Shown piece by piece: positions 44,671-55,619 of a DNA stretch of 64,000 nt. The DNA is taken from assembly GCA_963576565.1 (NCBI GenBank), contig OY755042.1, positions 99,380,185 to 99,444,184 of the forward strand, in the 5' to 3' direction. The first letter of the stretch is position 1. Every line of letters begins with the position of its first letter. The stretch is from Aspidapion aeneum. Taxonomy: Eukaryota > Arthropoda > Insecta > Coleoptera > Brentidae. The notes beneath the pieces were generated by a model. It was not told where the DNA came from, ran no database searches, and saw only the letters and a program-made list of their open reading frames with translations. A program made the translations under genes and the position numbers.

Positions 44671-47529
44671 TCTCAACCTTAAATTTTGATAGTGTAGCTA
44701 ATTTGCCGCTCAATTTGATTCCACCTTTCTTTGACTTGGCAGAAGTCTTCCCGTATATTTACTTGCCATGGCGGCCAGCTATTTCATTTATTGATTTGAC
44801 CTATAGCTATCGCCGGAGTTATAGGTTGATATAGCTAAGTTTATAGGCGCTGTCTATAGTAACGGCAAAAAGAATGTGTAAGGGATATTCGTTTAAAAAT
44901 TGTTGTGTTTTGGGGTTTATTTACTGTATTTAAGTTTTTACAAACATTTTTTTTGCCTCAGCCTGCTCAAAGACGACCAAGGGTCATGCAGAAAAAAATT
45001 TAGCTCATAATTCCTTGTATATCTAAAGGAAAAAGTCTTGAAATCAAATTAATAATAAATAATGTAAACAAAATCAACTCGTTTATTGTTTAAGAAGTAT
45101 TTTACACTAACAGAAAAATTAAAATTACAAATTAACAGTTTTTGTTTTGAATCGATGCCATTTATTTTGATTTGAAATCATTTTTTTCTGTGAAGATACA
45201 GTGTTCACATTTTATCTTTTCCTAAAATTTGAGAGCGGGAAATGTGGTTTAATGTTTCTCTATCTTCCCCATGGGATTTCCAATGCCGAAAACTACCCAA
45301 TTTATATCACCCTGTATATAAAAAGGTAATGATAGAGCCGGATGGAGGAAGAGTAAAATCTCGCAAATTCGAATTGTATCTCGGGGCTAAGCGATTGTTT
45401 GTGTCATCAAATCTGCGGATTTTCGCATCCTAGCCTGCCTGATGCTCCAAAGGAGATACAGTCACAGAAATATATAGGGAAATAGATCACCCTTCCTCCC
45501 TAAAGACCAAGACGTCAGTACTGTCAGCCTATAGTAACTGAGAAACGATGAATCATTTAAATGTTCTTTCACTGAATTTTTATTACAAGAACTAAACGTA
45601 AACAAAGCTCTTCACTCTCCAGATTTGGTGAATTACCTTTTTAGAAGAACAATGCACCTATCTGTTAAAAGTCTCACCACCAAAACATACCGGGAGCCCC
45701 GCGCCGTTCCGCCCCTTACAGTAAAGCAAGCAACTGGGACTTTCGGTAATTCACGGAGCTGCGAGAGCACTCGTCTTATTTCGACGAGGTCAGTCGCCGA
45801 GTCTTAAAAGGCCACGACGGGCGACGATGTAAGCGATCTCTGATTTCGGCGACATTTGGTTGGGATAGTAGAGGCCACTTTAAAAGGCGGGGTCACAAAA
45901 AAAATGAAAAGTCAGGCTCTCTTTGTTAAATACATCTATATTTCGCACTTTGATAGGAGAAGCTTTTAAGAATTACCTTAGGACAGGTGGTATAAAGCAA
46001 TGTACCCGACAAAAATAAAAAAACTCTTTCGAGCCATGCGTGGTGGCTGCCAAAACTATCACCAGATGTACTATCGATCGGTTTCTGCACTGGGCCATGT
46101 AGCGTGATTACATTAACAGAAGTAATTTGTTTCAATGGAATACTTGTTTATTTTAGATTAAGTAAGAAAGATTGTGTTAAGAATATTCTTCTAATATTTT
46201 AATAACCAAACATTCAAGTATTTATCTCTTTGTAAACTTGTAGTGGGCAAAAAAGTGATTTTTTTTTTATTGTGACTACCCAAGTAAAATTTTTTATTTA
46301 TAGCGGAAGCTAAAAGGTTGCCAGCGCCTTTCCTTAAAACTATTAGTTTCAATGTTTGATCGCTAGCACGTTCCCATTACCCTTATATACCCCTTAGACC
46401 TCCTAAATGGGACTACCCAATTGGTGGTGGCAACCTATGTATTAAACTCACTATAAAACCATAAGAAATAAACTCCAGCTTCGCCCTCTAGCGGTTCCAC
46501 CAGTATAGAACCTTTTAGAGCCTAAAGCTATTATGCCAGGTTCTAAAATCAACTCAGAAACGTCCTCTATCCTATTATAAAACTTGATTTGGTAATTTGG
46601 TATCCTGGCAATTCTGTTGAATACCATAATACCTTTAGAGTAAAGAAGTTTTCCTATAAAAGCTATGGCGATATTTTAGAATCACAATGGCTATATAAAA
46701 TAATTTAGGTCACAAAATTGCCAAAAATATCAGAGTCCCAAAATTATTTTATCACATAAAAATATACCGAGTTTGTCGTTTTGTTGATGATCAAATTGCC
46801 TGCCAGATTAATTTTTCTGATAAAATCGTATCTGAAAAGCTTTCAAAACAAGCGCGCCCGCCCAAGAATGCTTTTTAATAGTTTTTTGATAACAAAATAA
46901 CAAATATTTAAAATAAAAAAAAATCATTTACACTATTCACCATTAAAAAAGTCTGTTTGGTTTACATAAAACAAAATTAAAGTAAAATTATTGTTAAAAA
47001 ACACTGCTAAACGACTAGATAAATATTTTCTCTTTACAATATTTTTTAAATAAATTTATATACGCCATTATGGTTTTATAGTGGTCACTTGGTTTCATTT
47101 GTTACTGTATCGCAACAAGGATATTTGAGTGCCCTTATGAAACCAACAAAAAAGAACAATGTTAACATAGTCAACATAACCTCACTTAAATTTTTTGTAT
47201 TTGTTTTTAAAGTATTTAAAACCGTATAATTCAACACTTTTAAATGTTTTTTATCGTGCAATTTCGACACAATCGACAGGGCCAGTGCAATGATATTCGT
47301 TGTGCCTGCAGGTTGGACGGCAACCTCTTATATTGGCCGTCTAAACGGGCCTTAACTATGCCTGGGTGTCCTACCGAGGAGGATGGAAACTCAACAATTG
47401 CTAATTATAGGGCTTTAAATAATCAATCTGGCAATAGGTAGGTACCAATCTGTACCTAGGTATATCTATTATTTTTACAAGAAATACCTAAAAAAATAAA
47501 ACACGAAAGTATTTACTTACTTCTGTTAG
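44671..47529. other. Long region without recognised gene
   Basis: A GC-richer part at 45230-45880 contains short plus-strand frames without known motifs. Another GC-richer patch at 47268-47445 ends in AG|GTAGGT and could be an exon or a TE piece; its peptide is not recognisable. The rest is AT-rich. Confidence 0.4.
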
Positions 47530-47950
47530 AACCCTTAAGGAAACAAGGTTTTATATGGCCGCCTTTTTAAATAATATTTAATATACAGGTATGGGTAACT
47601 ATAAATACAAAAGTATTAAGTTTACCTTTAAGCCTTCCTATAAAACCTTTTTAAAATGCCTAAAAGTAATGGCAAAAACCAAAAGTCTAAAGTTTATATT
47701 TACCACTCTTAAAAACCTTAACGAAACTAGGTTTTATATGGCCGCCTATCTAATCATATTTACTTTTAAACTACTGGTAACTATAAAAACAAAAGGATAT
47801 AAGATAACCTTCTAGCTCTATTATAAAACACTTTTGTGATGACCTAAAGTAATGAAAAAAACTAAATAACCAAAGTTTATATTTATTTCTTTTTAAAAAC
47901 TTTAGGTAACATGGTTTTATAAGACCATCTTTATAAATTAGAAATCAATA
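47530..47950. repeat. Diverged tandem repeat with unit of about 181 bp
   Basis: AGGTTTTATATGGCCGCC occurs at about 47550 and 47732, and a decayed third version (ATGGTTTTATAAGACCATC) at about 47911. Intervening words such as ACCTTAA and AAAGTTTATATTTA recur at the same spacing. Confidence 0.7.
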
Positions 47951-48627
47951 AAACCAAAAGTATCTAAAAGGAACAGAAGGAATATCAGTTTTATTATACT
48001 CCCTTTATAAATCACTTTTTGGTTGTATAACACCCCTTTAGGTAATATAAATTACCCTTATGTAGCCAAATTGATCCCAAAACCCATAACAGCACCCTCT
48101 AAATAACCTCGGAGTCAAATTAATAGAACCTTGAGTGGTAATAATGTTACTAGGGTAGGCTAATTTAAGTAAAAGATAACCACAAAATGGCCGACTGGCA
48201 CTGGTCTAAAAGCTTTCTATTGCCCTCTCATATCTCTGGATACAATGCATCTTTTGTGCAGGTTTAGCGGAATTGTAATAGTTTTTTTTTTGCTTTTCGA
48301 TGAACGAATCTCAGGCGAGGTAAAGTGGGTACTAAATTTTTAATTGAAAATAATTTTTATTATTTAGGTTTTCGCAGTTTCGAATACGAATGACAAATTA
48401 ATTTTAAACGGTCCTCGTAGAGTGGAATAAAAATCATTTTGCAAACAAAAAATAAAGTTCCTGTTATCTGAAATTAAAAAACTTTTTTCCTCAAAAATAT
48501 TATATTAAATCAAGTTGAATCTGTTTTCGAACAATAATCTTGATATCTAGTCTAAGAAGAAAAAATACTAATTTTCCTTTTTTATTTTAAAATCTAAAAA
48601 GTATGGTATAGAAATAATGGGTCCCTA
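47951..48627. other. No gene recognised
   Basis: AT-rich sequence was found without coding motifs or clear repeats. Confidence 0.45.
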
Positions 48628-49206
48628 TAAAAATGTCGAAAATAAAAATGTCGAACCGTAATTTGGTCGAAAATAAAACAATCGAAAATAGAATTGACGA
48701 AAATAATTTAAACGAAACGTAATTTTGTAGATCCGTAAAATTGTCGAAAATAATATAGTCGAAAATAATTTAGAAGAATCGTAATTTTGTCGATCCGTAA
48801 AAGTGTCGAAACGTAAAAGCATCGAATCGTAAAATGATCGAAACGGAGTTAAGGCGAAACGTAAAAAGCTCGAACCGTAAAAAAGTCGAATCGCAAAAAA
48901 GCCGAACCGTAAAAAAGTCGAAAAATAAAAAAATCGAAAAATAAAAGAATAGAAAGCAATTCAAGCGAAACGTAATTTTGTCGAATCGTAAAATTGTCGA
49001 AAATAATATAGTCGAAAATAATTTAAACGAATCGTAATATCGTCGATCCGTAAAAATGTCGAAACGTAAAAAAGTCGAAAATTAAACGCTCGATACGCAA
49101 TGGAGAAGAGACGCAAAATCATCGAAACGTAATTATGTCGAAACGTAAAAAGCTCGAACCGTAAAAAAGTCGAATCGGAAACTCGTCGATTCTATAATTA
49201 AGTCGT
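48628..49206 (+). repeat. GTCGAAACGTAAAA short-period repeat block, left arm
   Basis: The block is about 575 bp of imperfect 13-16-bp units of the type GTCGAAACGTAAAAA. It aligns end to end with the inverse of 59815-60395, including the non-repetitive landmark CGCAATGGAGAAGAGACGCA. The two blocks thus look like arms of one foldback structure or two insertions of one element. Confidence 0.82.
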
Positions 49207-49631
49207 CACGGTGCCAAGTTTGCTGTTACATTATAGCGTTGTTTGATAGATCAAACAACGATTATCGATTATAGTTTAGGGTCACTGCATCACGAAGACG
49301 TAGTGTCTTCTTTAAGTAGCGACACGACAGCTAAATCTTTTTGGTTATATGACGAATCTGACACTCTCAGGAGCGTAGCTTTCTTTGTGTTCAAAAAAAT
49401 AAAATGGTTTACAAATATTACGTAGAGAACTGTCTATCACACCCGGTATATATATTTAGACTATCCAAATAAACAAACCATTAAAATAATGCTTTTTCAG
49501 ATTATCGAATATAAAAAATAAGTTTTTTATGATTGCAATATGTGTTAGGACCCACGCAGCGCAAGAAACCAAAAATTAGTTGACATGTTTTATATATCGA
49601 TACCCTAATTCTGACACGGAATGGGACAACT

Positions 49632-49757
49632 GGGCGCCGCCAACTCGGCGCCGCCAACTGGGCGCCGCCAACTCGGCGCCGCCAACTGGGCGCCGGGCCA
49701 ACTGGGCGCCGGGCCAACTCGGCGCCGCCAACTGGGCGCCGGCCAACTCGGCGCCGG
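49632..49757 (+). repeat. GGCGCC minisatellite, left end
   Basis: About nine units of the form GGCGCCGCCAACTSG make up this array, with GC far above the window average. It is open in all frames. It is mirrored by 52812-52945. Confidence 0.9.
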
Positions 49758-49904
49758 ACTAAAAAAAATTTTTTTGACAAAATGTGTAGATGAAAAAAAA
49801 AATATATTATTTATACAAAAACATCTTTAAAAAATCCTACGCAATTTTTTACAACCTTTATTTAGCTTCAGATGTTCTAACTAACTATCTATCAAATATT
49901 GTGA

Positions 49905-50530
49905 AGCGTTTTTGACACACTTCCCATTATCCGATTTGGATGAAATTTGGTAGAAACGTAGTGTTCCCATGACAATACAACATTAAGAAAAAAATATCCA
50001 AACAACCCCTACCCCCACCCCTTCTATAGAAAAATGTGTTTTTGACAAACTTCCCGTTATCCGATTTGAATAAAATTTGGTATACACATAGTGGTCCGAT
50101 GATAATACAACAATAAGAAAAAAATATCCTCCCACCCCTACCCCCACCCCTTCTATAGAAAAATGTGTTTTTGACACACTTCCCGTTATCCGATTTGGAT
50201 AAAATTTGGTATACACATAGTGGTCCGATGATAATACAACAATAAGAAAAAAATATCCTCCCACCCCTACCCCCACCCCCTTCCATAGAAAAATGTTTTT
50301 GACACACATCTCGTTATCCGATTTGTATGAAATTTGGTATACATATAGTGATCCGATGACAATATATTATTAAGAAAAAAATATCTCCTACCTCTATCCT
50401 CCCACCTCTACCCCCACCCCCTTTCATAGAAAAATGAGTTTTTGACACACTTCCCATTATCCGATTTGGATGAAACTTGGTATTCACATAGTGGTCTGAT
50501 GACAATACAACATTAAGAAAAAAATATAAC
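49905..50530 (-). repeat. 129-bp repeat array, left arm (five units)
   Basis: Units are marked by TTATCCGATTTG at about 49928, 50049, 50182, 50310 and 50459, with CCCCTACCCCCACCCC blocks. They are inverted relative to 51240-52700. Confidence 0.9.
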
Positions 50531-51239
50531 AACTTACGATCAGCGATTTCATTATAATCTAGAATAAACTCTTCTTAATTTATTTACCTCTGCATTTTTC
50601 TGCTAGATTGATTCTTGCAAATAGTAATATTTAATTGATACGGATATCTTATCGTGCTAACATCTTAAAAATTTCCATCAGTCGGCCATCGCTTTTATTA
50701 TTATGATAATATTAGACTGTTAGAAAATTATTTTTTAATTTTTAGTGCATTTTATAAAAGCTTGTGACTTAAAAAAATTTTTTACTAATTTATTTGAAAT
50801 CTGTTTTTGTTAAGTAAAGTTAAATCCATTAAGTCGACTGTTGAATCTTGGTAGTTGTAGTGTTTGGTAACCGGGTAATACTACAATTTACGTTTTTAAT
50901 TACAACAATGGCGGATCGAAAAATCAAAATGCTTGAGGTCATTTACGAAAATTTTTTACTCAAACTTAAAAAAATCAAAATGGCGGATCCAAAATTTATT
51001 ATTTACTAACCGATTTGTCTCAAACTTGAAATATTACATTACTTGAAGTCATTTAACAAAATTTTTTACTTAAACTTAAAAAAATCAAAATGGCGGATCA
51101 AAATTGGCAGATTTTTTATTTACTAACCGACTTGTCTCAAACTTGAAAGATTGCAGTGCTTAGGGATCGATTTATAATAAATTTAGAACTTTGTGGTGTT
51201 TAACGTCGCTGAACATGATTTTTACTCTTTTTAAAAAAA
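50531..51239. other. Central segment of the 3.3-kb foldback element
   Basis: A segment of about 110 bp containing AATCAAAATGGCGGATC and ACTAACCGATTTGTCTCAAA is repeated two to three times between 50900 and 51160. No gene is visible. Confidence 0.65.
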
Positions 51240-52700
51240 TCATCCAAATCGGATAATGGGAAGTGTGTCAAAAACTCATTTTTCTATGAAAGGGGGTGGG
51301 GGTAGAGGTGGGAGGATATTTTTTCTTAATATTGTATTGTCATCGGATCACTATATGTATACCAAATTTCATCCAAATCGGATAATGGGAAGTGTATCAA
51401 AAACTCATTTTTCTATGAAAGGGGGTGGGGGTAGAGGTGGGAGGATATTTTTTCTTAATATTGTATTGTCATCGGATCACTATATGTATACCAAATTTCA
51501 TCCAAATCGGATAATGGGAAGTGTATCAAAAACGCATTTTTCTATAGATGAGGGTGGGGGTAGGAGTGGTAGGATTTTTTTTTTCAATGTTGTATTGTCA
51601 TCGGACCACTATATGTATACCAAATTTCATCCAAATCGGATAATGGGAAGGGTGTCAAAAACGCATTTTCTATGGAAGGGGGTGGGGGTAGGGGTGGGAG
51701 GATATTTTTTTTTAATGTTGTATTATCATCGGACCACTATGTGAATACCAAATTTCATCCAAATCGGATAATGAGAAGTGTGTCAAAAACTCATTTTTCT
51801 ATGAAAGGAGGTGGGGGTAGAGGTGGGAGGATATTTTTTCTTAATATTGTATTGTCATCGGATCACTATATGTATACCAAATTTCATCCAAATCGGATAA
51901 TGGGAAGTGTATCAAAAACTCATTTTTCTATGAAAGGGGGTGGGGGTAGAGGTGGGAGGATATTTTTTCTTAATATTGTATTGTCATCGGATCACTATAT
52001 GTATACCAAATTTCATCCAAATCGGATAATGGGAAGTGTATCAAAAACGCATTTTTCTATAGATGAGGGTGGGGATAGGAGTGGTAGGATTTTTTTTTTC
52101 AATGTTGTATTGTCATCGGACCACTATATGTATACCAAATTTCATCCAAATCGGATAACGGGATGTCTGTCAAAAACAAATTTTTCTATGGAAGGGGGTG
52201 GGGGTAGGGGTGGGAGGATATTTTTTTTAAATGTGTTGTATTGTCATCGGACCACTATGCGAATACCAAATTTCATCCAAATCGGATAATGCGAAGTGTG
52301 TCAAAAACTCATTTTTCTATTAAAGGGGGTGGGGGTAGAGGTGGGAGGAGGATATTTTTTTCTTAATATTGTATTGTCATCGGATCACTATATGTATACC
52401 AAATTTCATCCAAATCGGATAACGGGATGTGTGTCAAAAACAAATTTTTCTATGGAAGGGGGTGGGGGTAGGGGTGGGAGGATATTTTTTTTTAATGTTG
52501 TATTGTCATCGGACCACTATATGTATACCAAATTTTATCCAAATCGGATAACGGGAAGTGTGTCAAAAACACATTTTTCTATAGAAGGGGTGGGGGTAGG
52601 GGTGGAAGGATATTTTTTTCTTAATGTTGTATTGTCATGGGACCACTACGTGTGTACCAAATTTCATCCAAATCGGATAATGATAAGTGGGTTAAAAACG
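51240..52700 (+). repeat. 129-bp repeat array, right arm (eleven to twelve units)
   Basis: GGATAAYG recurs at 51251, 51380, 51509, 51638, 51766, 51895, 52024, 52153, 52284, 52417, 52546 and 52675. Most spacings are exactly 129 bp, a multiple of three. The array therefore reads open for long stretches as a 43-residue repeat (GGGGRGGRIFF...HPNRI). A four-unit block recurs at higher order (51251-51766 resembles 51767-52153). It is most likely noncoding. Confidence 0.92.
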
Positions 52701-52811
52701 CTTCACAAGATTTGATAGATAGTTAGTTAGTAAAGGATTTTTTAAAGATGTTTTTATATAAATAAAATATTTTATTTTTCATCTACAAATTTTATCAAAA
52801 AAAAATTTTTA

Positions 52812-52945
52812 GTCCGGCGCCGAGTTGGCCGGCGCCCAGTTGGCGGCGCCGAGTTGGCCCGGCGCCCAGTTGGCCCGGCGCCCAGTTGGCGGCGCCGAGT
52901 TGGCGGCGCCCAGTTGGCGGCGCCGAGTTGGCGGCGCCCAGTTGT
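52812..52945 (-). repeat. GGCGCC minisatellite, right end
   Basis: This is the inverse of 49632-49757, with the same order of GCC and GGGCC spacers. Confidence 0.9.
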
Positions 52946-52964
52946 CCTAGACCGTTCTGACACG

Positions 52965-53432
52965 TCGTAACCCACAAAAAAATGAAAATTCTATATGATG
53001 CTAAATCCTCGCAACCAAAAAAAATAATAAAACGGTCATTTTCGCGATTTCTTATAAGTCGCATAATGTTTGCGCTATGTAATTTGCTTCTAACTTTTCT
53101 TATTCTTGTAATATTTTGTTGAGTTGGGTTACGATGTTTCAGAATTAGGGTGACGATATATTATAAAATATAGAAAACTATTATGTTTTTCTTTATGCGC
53201 TCTAGGGAATAAAAGTGTACGTTTAATCCTTTTTTTCCAGGGACTAAGGTAACTAACTTCTTTAAAACTATAAAGGCCAAATATAGGTGTTTTCGATCAT
53301 TTTATTTTATTAGAATACAAAAACAAAAAGCTACACGATTACGGTTCTTATGCTGCTTCCAGCTTGCCGTAAGTTTACTGTACTTTGCTGATGACTTGGT
53401 TGATTTCAATTATTATTGTGTCCTTTGGCATA
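52965..53432. other. No gene recognised
   Basis: AT-rich spacer lies between the foldback element and a MITE. Confidence 0.45.
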
Positions 53433-53436
53433 AAAT

Positions 53437-53691
53437 GGAGAGCGTTACTGGAAAAGGAGCCAAGCGCCAAAACCTAAATTTTGCATTATAAGTGCCAAGC
53501 GCCTTCAATAAAAAAAACAAAATTCTGCCAACATTTTTAAGGGCATAATTAATTAGGAGTAGTCTATTCAGAGTATATCAAAACATAATTTGATTCTCTT
53601 TTAAACGATTTACAATTTAATCTTAACTTTAACTCTGATTTTTCCAAAATATAAATAATGGCGCTTGGCTCTTTTTCCAGTAATGCTCTCC
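53437..53691. mobile_element. 255-bp MITE, GGAGAGCGTTACTGG ends
   Basis: Inverted ends of about 33 bp (GGAGAGCGTTACTGGAAAAG left; right end inverse with two mismatches) are flanked by AAAT at 53433-53436 and 53692-53695. An extra internal copy of GCCAAGCGCC lies near 53500. Confidence 0.78.
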
Positions 53692-53695
53692 AAAT

Positions 53696-54290
53696 ATTGC
53701 CTTCATAGGAAGAATTTAACGTTCTAGACTCCTTCAGGATGTAAATCAACCTTTTGAAATTTTCGACATTCTGTTTATTGCATCATTTTCGGTACTCTGA
53801 GAGCTGCTTTCTTCGGTGGCCTTTTTAATGTCCACCTCAAAGTGGGAATAGCCTTTATTCTTTGGTCCATGTTTGTTCCATCTTAGAGAAATTTAATTCA
53901 AACTTTTTCTTGACTAAACCTATTTAGTTTGTTACGAAATAAATATTATTTTTTCCACATTTTTTCTATGTTTGCTAGCGTTTGACTGACTTTTGTTTAA
54001 CGCCATGCTATAGCAACGGGTCCATAGTCCACCAAATAAATGACAAATCACTGCCCACTATATTATTATATACCGGAGGTTGATATGCTAAAACTAGAGT
54101 ATCGGTTAGTGGTTAAATATTTATTTTATGATTATTATTATTTTTTGTTTATAAACCTTGGCATTAAAGTCCCGTTTAGTTACTTAGCAGAATATATAGC
54201 CGTCCTTCCTGTCGGGCTTGAAAATTCTCGTCACGGGATTAAAAGTAAACACTGTCGTCCCCAGGTTTATAATATGCCTACCATTATTTT
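53696..54290. other. No gene recognised
   Basis: AT-rich sequence contains a 128-codon plus-strand frame (54040-54426) with no known domain. Its end is repeat-derived. Confidence 0.4.
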
Positions 54291-54426
54291 ATTACGGTTT
54301 AAGAGGTTAAAAGTACAAAAGGTCGAAAATACAAAAGGTCGAGAACATCAGGGCGACACTACAAAAAGTCGAAAAACAAAAAGCCGAAACTACAAGAGGT
54401 CGAAAATACAAAAGCCTACTTTCTAA
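54291..54426 (+). repeat. GTCGAAAATACAAAAG short-period repeat
   Basis: Units of about 15 bp (AAAAGGTCGAAAATAC) resemble the GTCGAAACGTAAAA blocks at 48628 and 59815 but form a separate, shorter cluster. Confidence 0.75.
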
Positions 54427-54714
54427 TATATTTTTTCATAACAAACCTTCCCTGACTTCTTTCCCCGGATCTTAGAGAGTGTGAAACCAAACCGAACCAA
54501 ACCGACACATATTTTGGAAAAACTATTTTCTTGAATTAGCTCCACTGTCCTCCTTTTAGGAGGTCGAAATTGGTGTTTTCCTAACCTTTGTCAATTAATC
54601 ACAAGCATTTCCTTACAGGTTCGGATATCCCCTGCACGACTTTTTTCAACCAAAAAACTGTCCCCAAGTAACAGGTTTGCGCTCAAAAGAGAACCTCCCA
54701 AAATGAGGACCGGA

Positions 54715-54955
54715 GAGCTTACGTCCATATATGTACGTCACGTCGTAGGGATTTGTACGTACTATGGACGTACTATCTACTAACATTCGACGTATTTTCG
54801 ATGAATGTACCTACTATGTACGTAAAAAACTCGTACTAGATACTAACATGGTACGTCCAGTTAAACGTAAAATGTACGTACTCCAGACGTACATGGTACG
54901 TATATAGTACTGAAAATGTACGTACCTCAGACGTATATGGTACGTACATAGGACA
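54715..54955. repeat. TACGTAC-rich palindromic minisatellite
   Basis: The motif TACGTAC and variants (GTACGTAC, GACGTACATGGTACGT) recur many times within 240 bp. Loose units of about 25-50 bp have the form TGTACGTACYWSAGACGTA. No coding role is visible. Confidence 0.8.
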
Positions 54956-55619
54956 TCAAATTAAAATAAAGAAAGTGTAGCATTAGGGCTAGGTACCATT
55001 AAAAGTTATTCTGGCTTCCTAAACATTCCTACTTTAGACTGATCGTCCAGGTTTACCTCGAGGCTCGAAGTCCCGATAGGTTTGAAGTTTGTTTTGCTTG
55101 ATTTAATATTTAAGTAATATATCTCTAACAATGCCGTTAAATGATCGCGAGTCTAACAAACTTTAAAGATACTGTGTGTTATTTTAAAACAAATCGATGT
55201 AAAACAATATCCATGTAAAATACAAAACTAAAAGGTTTGGAATTTTTTTAAAAAAATTATGTTTTTGCACAGAGTCTACCTGATTGGAAGCACGGCAGAA
55301 TCACAGGAATATGACTCTAGAAACTATAACCATTTTAACCAAAAAGGGCAAAATTTAGAGTAATCCCACAGAAATATTATTTTTTTATCATTGTAGATAA
55401 GTACTATAACTAATATTATATCTAATAGGATATATCTTCCAGGATGCAGTGACCCTAAATATGTTTACTGAGTTAAGCCATCCAGCGGCCAGGTATAAAA
55501 GCTTGCGAGAGAGCAACGATTATAATAATCGTTGGCGAGAGAGATCACTGCATACAACATAAGTTTACATGATGTACGATTAGAAATAATACGTTTAATA
55601 ATAATATTAAATAAATATA

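Larger units (their letters stand above)
49619..52954. mobile_element. 3.3-kb foldback element with GGCGCC ends and 129-bp repeats
   Basis: Inverted ends (GGACAACTGGGCGCC left, GGCGCCCAGTTGTCC right) lead into a GC-rich minisatellite, then a matching segment of about 150 bp, then arrays of a 129-bp unit in inverted orientation: five units on the left, eleven to twelve on the right. The middle (50531-51239) is unique except for internal doubling. TTCTGACACG flanks both sides (49609-49618, 52955-52964) and is a candidate 10-bp target duplication. There is no transposase. Confidence 0.78.
49277..55457. mobile_element. 6.18-kb interval bounded by TAGGGTCACTGCATC ends
   Basis: The left end TAGGGTCACTGCATCACGAA and the inverted right end TAGGGTCACTGCATCCTGGA are the same two ends found fused at 39801-39851. 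The interval contains the 3.3-kb foldback element, a MITE and ACGT-rich repeats but no transposase. No matching 8-bp duplication was seen (TTATAGTT versus AATATGTT). It may be one large nonautonomous element with later insertions, or two separate ends. Confidence 0.5.

Noticed and set aside
49502..49830. Arg/Pro/Ala-rich frames over the GGCGCC minisatellite
   Set aside because: Low-complexity frames are open on both strands because the GC-rich repeat lacks stops.
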